A stretch of 7,878 nucleotides of DNA from Acidimicrobiales bacterium (lineage in GTDB: Bacteria > Actinomycetota > Acidimicrobiia > Acidimicrobiales > RAAP-2). Below, piece after piece: positions 1 to 5,841 of this stretch (its first letter is position 1; each line of letters opens with the position of its first letter). The notes under the pieces were generated by a model, which saw only the letters and a program-made list of their open reading frames with translations, made no database searches and was not told the origin of the DNA. Location of the stretch: the NCBI GenBank assembly GCA_017883125.1, contig JADGOD010000071.1:1-7878 (forward strand), given 5' to 3'. Position numbers and translations under genes: made by a program.

Positions 1-1
1 G

Positions 2-295
2 GACGCCGTCGACCTCGACACCCTTGACATCAGGGAGCTGTTCCGGGAGCACGTCTTCGGCTGCTTCATCGACGATGCGCACGGCATCGCCAGCATCGAC
101 GAGATCGGCGAGGACAACATCATGTGCGAGACGGACTACCCGCACTCGGACTCGACCTGGCCGGACTGCATCAGCGTGGTCCAGAACCGCATCGGCCACC
201 TCCCCGAGGCCACGCAGTACAAGATCCTGCGCGGCAATGCCGAGCGCCTCTACCGGTTCACGCCGGCCGAGCCTCCCGTCCTCGCTCGTGCCTGA
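2..295 (+). CDS. Amidohydrolase_2-family metal-dependent hydrolase, C-terminal part (5'-truncated by window edge)
   Basis: Only the last 97 residues are present; the frame is open to the left edge and ends at TGA 293-295. The visible part matches the C-terminal end of the amidohydrolase_2 (PF04909) TIM-barrel family. It has an 'ETDYPHSDSTWP' segment, in which the Asp after Thr is the usual C-terminal metal-ligand Asp of the superfamily, followed by 'KILRGNAERLYRF', the typical terminal helix in which the Asn-Ala-x-x-Leu-(F/Y) motif is conserved. Full-length members are about 350-400 residues, so most of the barrel and the HxH motif lie outside the window. Members of this family hydrolyse or decarboxylate cyclic and aromatic acids and are frequent in actinobacterial P450/CoA catabolic clusters. 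The 3' end overlaps the possible GTG start of the ferredoxin gene by 8 nt, which suggests co-transcription. The substrate cannot be inferred. Confidence 0.85.
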   Translation, partial: DAVDLDTLDIRELFREHVFGCFIDDAHGIASIDEIGEDNIMCETDYPHSDSTWPDCISVVQNRIGHLPEATQYKILRGNAERLYRFTPAEPPVLARA

Positions 296-497
296 GGGAG
301 GGCTCGGCTTCCGGGTGGAGGTCGACCGGGAACTCTGCATGGGAAGCGGCCTCTGCACGACCTACGCACCTGGGACCTTCTCGCAGGACCAGCACGCGAA
401 GGTCATCCTGGCCGATCCGCCAGGCGACACGATCGATGCTGTTCGCACTGCAGCGGAGGCCTGCCCCATGAGCGCCATCCACGTCGAGACGGACTGA
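288..497 (+). CDS. Single-cluster ferredoxin, 3Fe-4S type, probable P450 redox partner
   Basis: This small acidic protein, 69 aa from GTG 288, has the spacing of actinobacterial P450-associated ferredoxins. It begins VEVDRELC, has Cys-Met-Gly-Ser-Gly-Leu-Cys (CxxXxxC), and ends with 'EACPMSAI' carrying the third Cys followed by Pro. The fourth cluster ligand position (X) is Ser rather than Cys, so a [3Fe-4S] cluster is expected. In this family the X residue varies and tunes the redox potential. The likely role is to pass electrons from a ferredoxin reductase, not encoded here, to the P450 at 1301. The start is uncertain. GTG 288 overlaps the hydrolase gene and has no clear ribosome site. GTG 315 lies 12 nt after a purine-rich GAGGGAGGG (294-302) and would give 60 aa, nearer the usual 60-65. 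The next gene starts 27 nt downstream. Confidence 0.88.
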   Translation: MPEGGLGFRVEVDRELCMGSGLCTTYAPGTFSQDQHAKVILADPPGDTIDAVRTAAEACPMSAIHVETD

Positions 498-507
498 CGA
501 GAGCACC

Positions 508-518
508 GAGGAGAGAGG
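508..518 (+). promoter_or_regulatory. Ribosome binding site of the SDR gene
   Basis: GAGGAGAGAGG lies 6 to 11 nt upstream of ATG 525, in the 27-nt gap after the ferredoxin stop. It is one of the few clear Shine-Dalgarno matches in the operon and supports ATG 525 as the start. Confidence 0.6.
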
Positions 519-524
519 TTCGAG

Positions 525-1304
525 ATGCAGCTGGAGAACAAGAGCACTGTCGTCACTGGCGCCGCAGGGGGCGTGGGCCGCGCCAGCGCGCTCCGCTTCG
601 CCGAGGAGGGGGCACGTGTCGTCTGCGTCGACATCAACGAGGAGGCCGTAAAGGAGACGGCCAGCCTCATCGAGGATGCCGGCGGGAGCGCCATGGCGCT
701 GCGTTGCGACGTCTCGAAGGAAGAGGACGTCGCCGCGGCGATCGCCGCCGCCGTCGAGCAATTCGGTCGTCTCGATATCATGTTCAACAACGTGGGCATC
801 CCGACCCCACGGCTCGGCGCCAAACTGGAGGACGACAGCTGGGTGCACTACCAGCGCCTCAGCGACGTCAACTTTGGCGGCGTCTTCAACGGCTGCAAAC
901 TGGCGGTCGTCCAGTTCAAGGCTCAGCGGAGCAACGGGGTCATCCTCAACACCGGCTCGGTGGCCGGTCTGGTCGGCTGGGGCGGCACCGTCTACGGCGC
1001 CACCAAGGGCGCGGTGAACCAGCTCACCAAGGCGGTGGCCGTCGAAGCCGCCCCCTACGACATCCGCTGCAACGCCATCTGCCCCGCCGGCATGCCGTTC
1101 ACCAACTTCATGTCCGCCGGTGGCAGGGAACTCACGCCCGAGCAGCGCGAGAAGGCAGCTGAGTCTGTGGGGGCCTCGCACCCGCTGGGACGGCCCATCA
1201 CCGCCGAAGACTGCGCAGCAGCAGCGGTCTTCCTGTGCTCCGACGGAGCGATCAACATCACCGGGGTGCTGCTCCCCATCGACGGAGGGTATGTCGCACG
1301 ATGA
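525..1304 (+). CDS. SDR-family NAD(P)-dependent oxidoreductase (classical type)
   Basis: The 259-aa protein is a normal length for classical short-chain dehydrogenases. The Rossmann nucleotide motif TGAAGGVG is at residues 11-18. Asp36 at the end of beta-2 favours NAD(H) over NADP(H). CDV at 61-63 and NNVG at 88-91 (usually NNAG) follow. The catalytic tetrad is Asn116, Ser145, Tyr157 and Lys161 (YGATK). The C-terminal 'IDGGY' is the usual family ending. The loop after beta-6 reads 'NAICPAGMPFTNF', with an Ala inserted in the normal PG motif. The family oxidises secondary alcohols or reduces ketones. Next to a P450 it would plausibly oxidise the newly formed hydroxyl, but this is inference. 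The stop overlaps the P450 ATG (ATGA, 1301-1304), so translation is probably coupled. Confidence 0.95.
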   Translation: MQLENKSTVVTGAAGGVGRASALRFAEEGARVVCVDINEEAVKETASLIEDAGGSAMALRCDVSKEEDVAAAIAAAVEQFGRLDIMFNNVGIPTPRLGAKLEDDSWVHYQRLSDVNFGGVFNGCKLAVVQFKAQRSNGVILNTGSVAGLVGWGGTVYGATKGAVNQLTKAVAVEAAPYDIRCNAICPAGMPFTNFMSAGGRELTPEQREKAAESVGASHPLGRPITAEDCAAAAVFLCSDGAINITGVLLPIDGGYVAR

Positions 1305-2542
1305 GCCGGCTTCTAGACATCGACCGCGTCCGAGAGCTCTTCGACCTCGAGGGAAGCTACTTGGCGGCCTCGGGCGGGAGCTACCAGGACGACCCCAACC
1401 CGGCCTGGCATGCCCTCCGCTCCGAGGCTGCCATCCACCCGGGTACCGTCCACGAGCTGAGCGGCCTCTCCACGCCCGCCTCCTTCCATGGCTTGCCGGA
1501 GCCAGATCGCCAGCACTTCTCGGCCTTCACCTTCGCTGCTTGTGACGCCGTCTACCGCGACCCTGAGACCTTCGCCTCATCTCCTGACGGCGCAGACATC
1601 ATGGGTGGCGAGGCGGCGATCACCAACTCGATGCTGTCGATGGGCGGTGTCCAGCACCGCCGTTACCGCAGCCTGGTCCAGACGTCCTTCACGCCGGCCA
1701 AAGCCGAGTGGTGGATTCGCAACTGGATCGAGGAGACCGTCGACCTGCTGATCGACAGCTTCGCCAGCGACGGCCGCGCCGAGCTCAACGTGGACTTCTG
1801 CGCGGCCATCCCAGTGCTCACGATCACGGGTAGCTTCGGCTTCCCCGTCGAGCAGGCACTCGACGTGCGCCAGGCGCTGCACACCCCCCTTGAGCTCATC
1901 GAGATGCTCATGCCCATCGTGGCCGCTCGTCGCGAGCAGCCGCAGGACGACCTGATCAGCATGCTCGTCGAGGCCGAGATCACCGACGAAGCAGGAGCCA
2001 CCCAGCGCCTGAGCGATCCGGAGATCTACTCCTTCGCGCTGCTGCTGCTCGCTGCCGGCTCAGGGACCACCTGGAAGCAGATGGGCATCATCCTCAACAT
2101 CCTGCTGTCACGACCCGAGCTGCTCGACGCAGTCTGCAATGACCGCTCGCTGATCAAGCCGGTGATCGACGAAGCCGTCCGCTGGCTTCCCACTGACCCG
2201 ATGTTCTCGCGCTGGGTGATGAAGGACGTCGAGCTCTTCGGGACCCAGATTCCCGCAGGATCCGTACTGCACCTCTGTCTTGGAGCGGCCAACCGCGACC
2301 CGGAGCGCTGGGAGCGACCCGATGAGTTCGACATCACCCGTCCGCCCAAGCCGACGCTGGCCTTCGGCGGCGGACCGCACATCTGCCTTGGGATGCACGT
2401 GGCCCGAGCCGAGCTGACGGTCGGGCTCAACGCGCTGCTCGACCGACTGCCGAACCTGCGGCTCGATCCCGATCAACCCGCGTCCCGTTTCGTCGGCTTC
2501 TACGAGCGGGGCTCGACGGCCCTGCCGGTCCGCTTCGGGTAG
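1301..2542 (+). CDS. Cytochrome P450 (bacterial class I type)
   Basis: The protein is a 413-aa soluble haem monooxygenase. Visible landmarks are the C-helix 'HRRYRSLVQTSFTP' (His119, Arg123), the I-helix 'AAGSGTTWKQ' at 251-260, the K-helix ExxR (Glu291, Arg294), 'NRDPERWERPDEFD' at 331-344, and the haem loop FGGGPHICLG at 355-364 with Cys362 as thiolate ligand. Two things are unusual. The residue before the conserved I-helix Thr, normally Asp or Glu (Asp251 in P450cam), is Gly. The stretch between 'FP' (181) and 'DDLIS' (216-220) is about 40 residues, where ordinary actinobacterial P450s have nearer 57. ATG 1301 is preferred over an in-frame ATG at 1235, which lies inside the SDR gene and would add 22 residues unlike a P450. 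GGAGGG sits 11 nt upstream of 1301. Electrons would come from the ferredoxin at 288. The substrate is unknown. Confidence 0.97.
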   Translation: MSRLLDIDRVRELFDLEGSYLAASGGSYQDDPNPAWHALRSEAAIHPGTVHELSGLSTPASFHGLPEPDRQHFSAFTFAACDAVYRDPETFASSPDGADIMGGEAAITNSMLSMGGVQHRRYRSLVQTSFTPAKAEWWIRNWIEETVDLLIDSFASDGRAELNVDFCAAIPVLTITGSFGFPVEQALDVRQALHTPLELIEMLMPIVAARREQPQDDLISMLVEAEITDEAGATQRLSDPEIYSFALLLLAAGSGTTWKQMGIILNILLSRPELLDAVCNDRSLIKPVIDEAVRWLPTDPMFSRWVMKDVELFGTQIPAGSVLHLCLGAANRDPERWERPDEFDITRPPKPTLAFGGGPHICLGMHVARAELTVGLNALLDRLPNLRLDPDQPASRFVGFYERGSTALPVRFG

Positions 2543-2548
2543 GTGACG

Positions 2549-2992
2549 ATGTCTGAAGAGAACTACACGCCGCCGGACCTCATGCTCCTGGGACCCGAGC
2601 ACGTCGCGCGCTACCAAGAGACCGACGGCGAGGTCGGCTACCTGTGGAACGGCGTGCCGACGCTGCTCCTCACCACCACCGGCCGGAAGAGCGGCCAGGC
2701 CCGCACCACGCCGCTGATCTTCGGGCGGGACGGGGACGACTACCTGGTCATCGCCTCCATGGGTGGAGCCCCGACCCATCCGAACTGGTACCTCAACCTC
2801 GAGGCGGACCCGGCGGCGAAGATCCAAGTGCACGCCGATCACCTCGACGTCGTGGCCCGCACCGCAGGCGAGGCTGAGCGCGAGCGGCTCTGGGAGATCA
2901 TGGCCGGCATCTGGCCCAACTACGACACGTACCAGTCGCGCACCGAGCGCCGGATCCCGGTCGTCGTGCTCACGCCGCGGTTAGTCGGCTGA
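2549..2992 (+). CDS. Ddn-like nitroreductase-family deazaflavin (F420)-dependent oxidoreductase
   Basis: The 147-aa protein has the split-barrel signature of the Ddn family (PF04075, F420H2-dependent quinone reductases and nitroreductases). This includes 'LLLTTTGRKSGQARTTPLIF', followed by 'GDDYLVIASMGGAPTHPNWYLNLEADP' in which the phosphate/deazaflavin-binding Gly-Gly and the HPNWYxNL block are conserved. Characterised members use reduced F420 to reduce quinones, nitro compounds or activated double bonds, which implies an F420-making host. No signal peptide or membrane segment is seen. ATG 2549 is chosen; GTG 2543, directly after the P450 stop, is the alternative and adds two residues. The fourth codon from the end is TTA (2981-2983), the rarest Leu codon in such genomes. 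The gene sits 6 nt after the P450 and 16 nt before the CoA-transferase, clearly within the operon. Which pathway intermediate it reduces cannot be told. Confidence 0.92.
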   Translation: MSEENYTPPDLMLLGPEHVARYQETDGEVGYLWNGVPTLLLTTTGRKSGQARTTPLIFGRDGDDYLVIASMGGAPTHPNWYLNLEADPAAKIQVHADHLDVVARTAGEAERERLWEIMAGIWPNYDTYQSRTERRIPVVVLTPRLVG

Positions 2993-2997
2993 GGGAC

Positions 2998-3004
2998 GAG
3001 GAGG
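2998..3004 (+). promoter_or_regulatory. Strong ribosome binding site of the CoA-transferase gene
   Basis: GAGGAGG is 4 nt upstream of ATG 3009, complementary to the anti-Shine-Dalgarno and the strongest such match in the operon. It fixes the start of the CoA-transferase and suggests independent translation initiation there, unlike its coupled neighbours. Confidence 0.65.
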
Positions 3005-3008
3005 AAGC

Positions 3009-4220
3009 ATGAGCGAGCTGCCATTCGAGGGGGTGCGCGTCGTCGAGCTGGCCCAGTGGGTCTTCGTGCCGGTGGCCGGCGCGCTGCTGGCCGACTGGGG
3101 TGCCGATGTGGTCCACATCGAGCGCATCGAGGGCGATTCTTATCGGGGCCTCGCCACCCAGGGCATCGGCACCGGCTCGGGGGGCATCAACCTCTCGGTC
3201 GCGCTGGCCAACCGAGGCAAGCGCTCGATCACCCTGGACCTCAAGCAGGAGCAGGGGATGGAGGTGCTCCACCGACTCCTGGCCTCCGCCGACGTGTTCC
3301 TGACCAACCTGCGACCCGGAGCGCTCGAGCGCCTGGGCCTCGATGGAGACTCGCTGCGCTCCCGCTACCCGGGCCTCATCTACGCCCGTGGCAACGGCTA
3401 CGGCATGCGAGGACCTGACGCCGACCAGGCTGGCTACGACGCCTCGGCCTTCTGGGCCAGAGGCGGCCTCGCCCACATCCTGACCCCGCCCGAGCGCGAC
3501 TACCCGATCAGTCAGCGCGGGGCCATCGGGGACCGCAACGGGGCCATGGCACTCGCCTTCGGCATCGCCGGAGCGCTGCTCAAGCGGACTCGGACGGGGG
3601 CGGGCTCGGTGGTTGACGTGTCCCTGCTGGCTACTGCCATGTGGACGCTATCCTCGGACCTGCTCGCCGCACTCGGTGGCGACAGCCCCGCACCGGCATC
3701 GGGCCGCGGCGTCCCGGTCAACCCTGTGGTCGGCAGCTACCGCACCAGCGATGGCCGGCACATCTCGCTGGTCTTCCTCGAGGCCGATCGCTACTGGGCA
3801 GACTTCTGTCGGCTGATCGAGCGCAACGACCTCATCGACGACCCGAGGTTCCGTGATATCGCTGTGCGACGGGAGAACGCGGCGGCCTGCGTCGCCGAGC
3901 TCGACGCCGAGTTCGCCAAGCGCAGCTTTTCCGAGTGGAAGGAGCTGCTCCGCCAGCTCGACGCTCCTTGGGCGCCGGTCCAGTCGGTCACCGAGCTACT
4001 CGACGACCCCCAGGTCCTGGCGAACGGCTACGTCGGCGAGGTGCAGCTCGAGGATGGGAGGTCGTACCGAATGCCTGCGGTGCCGGTGCAGTTCGACGAG
4101 GAGCCCCCCGCCATGCGGCGCGCGCCCGAGCACGGCGAGAACACCGAGCTCATCCTCACCGAGCTCGGCTTCGACTGGGACCAGATCGGTTCGATGAAAG
4201 AGGCGGGCGTCATCCTGTGA
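3009..4220 (+). CDS. CaiB/BaiF-family (class III) CoA-transferase
   Basis: The 403-aa protein matches the family in length and order. An N-terminal 'GVRVVELAQWVFVPVAGALLADWGADVVHIE' block covers residues 8-38. 'NRGKRSITLDLKQEQG' is at 68-83, and 'FLTNLRPGALERLGLD' at 97-112. The catalytic region 'QAGYDASAFWARGG' carries Asp144, the expected nucleophile that forms the aspartyl-CoA anhydride. A central linker is followed by the small-domain 'LDAPWAPVQSVTELLDDPQVLANGY'. The enzyme would transfer CoA from a donor thioester to a carboxylic acid, or act as an alpha-methylacyl-CoA racemase, since both activities occur in the family. As the only CoA-activating gene in the window, it probably loads the substrate used by the thiolase-like/DUF35 pair downstream. 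Its stop overlaps the GTG start of the DUF35 gene by 4 nt (GTGA). Confidence 0.95.
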   Translation: MSELPFEGVRVVELAQWVFVPVAGALLADWGADVVHIERIEGDSYRGLATQGIGTGSGGINLSVALANRGKRSITLDLKQEQGMEVLHRLLASADVFLTNLRPGALERLGLDGDSLRSRYPGLIYARGNGYGMRGPDADQAGYDASAFWARGGLAHILTPPERDYPISQRGAIGDRNGAMALAFGIAGALLKRTRTGAGSVVDVSLLATAMWTLSSDLLAALGGDSPAPASGRGVPVNPVVGSYRTSDGRHISLVFLEADRYWADFCRLIERNDLIDDPRFRDIAVRRENAAACVAELDAEFAKRSFSEWKELLRQLDAPWAPVQSVTELLDDPQVLANGYVGEVQLEDGRSYRMPAVPVQFDEEPPAMRRAPEHGENTELILTELGFDWDQIGSMKEAGVIL

Positions 4221-4645
4221 GCGAGCTCCGCCGACCCGTCCCCGTCCCCGATGAGGCCTCGGCGCCCTACTGGGAGGCGGCGGCCCGCCACCGGCTAGCG
4301 CTACCCCGATGCAGTCGCTGCGCCAGGCTCTGCCTCCCGCCCAGTTCCATCTGCCCGAGCTGCCACAGCACCGAGCCCGACTTCAGCTGGGAGGAGCTCG
4401 AGGGTCGGGGCCAGGTGCGCTCGTGGACCGTGATCCGGCAGTCCTTCCTCCCTGGGTTCGCCGACGAGGTGCCCTTCGTGCTTGTCGACGTGGAGCTCGA
4501 CGTCCAAGAAGAGCTGCGGATGATCGCCCGGCTCCTTGACGGTCCCGACGCTCCGCTCGGCGTGGGGAGCAGGGTGCAGCTCGGCTTCGAGGACCTCCCC
4601 GGTGGAGCGGCGGTGCCGGCATTCGAGCTCGAGGCTGACTCATGA
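4217..4645 (+). CDS. DUF35 zinc-ribbon/OB-fold protein, partner of the thiolase-like enzyme
   Basis: The 142-aa protein has the DUF35 layout (rubredoxin-like zinc ribbon PF12172, then OB-fold PF01796). An N-terminal helix 'SAPYWEAAARHRLALPRC' is followed by four zinc-ligand cysteines, Cys32-x2-Cys35 and Cys46-x2-Cys49. Next is 'GRGQVRSWTVIRQSFLPGF' opening the OB fold, and 'PFVLVDVELDVQEELRMIARL' continuing it. In known systems this domain binds a thiolase-like subunit, as in Ltp2-ChsH2(DUF35), or forms an Acat-HMGCS complex. It often occurs as an adjacent gene, as here. In the mycobacterial ChsH2 the domain is fused to a MaoC hydratase; here it stands alone. The start is GTG 4217 because of the GTGA overlap with the upstream stop and because the open frame further upstream is out of phase with the CoA-transferase. 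The stop overlaps the next ATG (ATGA). Confidence 0.93.
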   Translation: MSELRRPVPVPDEASAPYWEAAARHRLALPRCSRCARLCLPPSSICPSCHSTEPDFSWEELEGRGQVRSWTVIRQSFLPGFADEVPFVLVDVELDVQEELRMIARLLDGPDAPLGVGSRVQLGFEDLPGGAAVPAFELEADS

Positions 4646-5841
4646 GTGGACGGTTCTCGGCACATGGTCAGGTGGCGATCGTCGGGTATGCACAGAGCCC
4701 GGTGGTTCGCCACGCGGACAAGACGCTCGGGGTCCTGGCCACGGAGACAGCCCGGCAGGCGATCGCCGATGCCGGCCTCGAGGTGGGTCAGGTCGACGGC
4801 TTCGTCTCCGCCACGCTGTTCCCAACCGCGGGTGCACACGCTGCGGAGGATGGGGTCAGCATCGTCACGCCGAACTGGCTTGCCGCCAACCTCGGCGTCG
4901 ATCCGAGCTATGCCGCAGGCTTCCAGGGCATGGGCCAGATCACCGGCTCGGTGTCCATGGCTGTCAACGCGCTCGCCAGCGGGGCGGCGGACTACATCGT
5001 GCTCCACCGGGCGCTCCACAACCCACCAGGTCGCTATCACGAGAACCCGATGACCCAGGCCGGAGGTTCCCAGCAGTGGACGGTCCCCCAGGGCTACTTC
5101 GGACCGCTCGTCATGATCGCCCTGCTCTACAACGAGTACGTGCAGCGCTACGGCGCCACCCGTGAGGCCATGGCCCAGGTGGTGGTCGAAGCCCGCAAGA
5201 ACGGCGCTCGACTGCCCTGGTCCTACTGGCACGATCGGCCGTTGACCGCCGAGGAGTACCTCGCCGCACCCCTCATCAACGATCCGATCTGCCGCTTCGA
5301 TTGCGACATCCCCGTCGACGGCGTGGCTGCCTTCATCCTCACCTCGGCCGAGCGCGCCCGCGACCTGCCACACCGGCCCGTCTACGTCGCCGGCTACGCG
5401 AGCGGTGCGCCGAGCAGGGCCCGTCTTCCGTTGCACTGGCCGCTCGATGACGTGCAAGAGGTCGGTGCAGCGATGGCCCAGCGCCTCTGGGCCTCAAGCG
5501 GCATCTCGCCCGCTGAGGTCGACCTCCCCCAAGTCTACGACGGCTTCTCGCCCTTCGTCTACCTCTGGATGGAGGCGCTCGGCCTCTGCGGTGAGGGCGA
5601 GGCCCACCGCCTCGTCCTCGACGGCGGCATCGATGCCGACCGGCCTGGCACCCTCCCGGTCCTCTCGGGCGGAGGCGCTCTGGGCAACGGCCGGATGCAC
5701 GGTATCCCCCAGATGCTCGAGTGCTACCTCCAGCTCTCCGGCCGCGCCGGAGATCGTCAGCGCAGTGCCAGCGTCGGAGTAGCCTGCCACTCGTCGCCCC
5801 ATTTCGGCGGCGCCGTCGTCTACACCTCGGAGCCATCCTGA
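4642..5841 (+). CDS. Thiolase-fold SCP2/Ltp-type enzyme, putative retro-aldolase, lacking the catalytic Cys
   Basis: The 399-aa protein has the thiolase-superfamily order: 'VAIVGYAQSP' at 11-20, 'LGVLATETARQAIADAGLE' at 29-47, and 'VDGFVS' at 51-56. 'LGVDPSYAAGFQGMGQ' at 84-99 is where biosynthetic and degradative thiolases carry the nucleophilic Cys; none is present. The second half has the 'VYDGFSPFVYLWMEALGLC' block (Tyr299, Asp300), shared with lipid-transfer-protein-type thiolase homologues, and 'LSGGGALGNGRMHGIPQMLE' at 341-360 in place of the thiolase GHPxG motif. A catalytic-Cys thiolase reaction is therefore unlikely. Retro-aldol cleavage of a beta-hydroxyacyl-CoA with the DUF35 protein, as in Ltp2, is the best-supported guess. 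ATG 4642 overlaps the DUF35 stop, and GAGG 7 nt upstream supports it. The stop overlaps the TetR start (TGATG). Confidence 0.92.
   Translation: MSGRFSAHGQVAIVGYAQSPVVRHADKTLGVLATETARQAIADAGLEVGQVDGFVSATLFPTAGAHAAEDGVSIVTPNWLAANLGVDPSYAAGFQGMGQITGSVSMAVNALASGAADYIVLHRALHNPPGRYHENPMTQAGGSQQWTVPQGYFGPLVMIALLYNEYVQRYGATREAMAQVVVEARKNGARLPWSYWHDRPLTAEEYLAAPLINDPICRFDCDIPVDGVAAFILTSAERARDLPHRPVYVAGYASGAPSRARLPLHWPLDDVQEVGAAMAQRLWASSGISPAEVDLPQVYDGFSPFVYLWMEALGLCGEGEAHRLVLDGGIDADRPGTLPVLSGGGALGNGRMHGIPQMLECYLQLSGRAGDRQRSASVGVACHSSPHFGGAVVYTSEPS

Noticed and set aside
258..1181. 307-aa minus-strand open frame opposite the ferredoxin and SDR genes
   Set aside because: Its His/Gly/Arg-rich translation matches no family, and the + strand genes there carry intact catalytic motifs.
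1235..1300. Upstream in-frame ATG that would lengthen the P450 by 22 residues
   Set aside because: The extra residues are basic and non-P450-like, fall inside the SDR gene, and the ATGA overlap at 1301 is a better start.
4267..5457. 396-aa minus-strand open frame opposite the DUF35 and thiolase genes
   Set aside because: It is antisense to two well-supported genes, has no recognisable motif, and long antisense frames are expected in GC-rich coding DNA.
5721..5840. Upstream ATG that would extend the TetR protein by 40 residues
   Set aside because: It lies inside the thiolase-like coding region, the extension is Arg/Ser-rich, and ATG 5841 has a ribosome site and a TGATG overlap.
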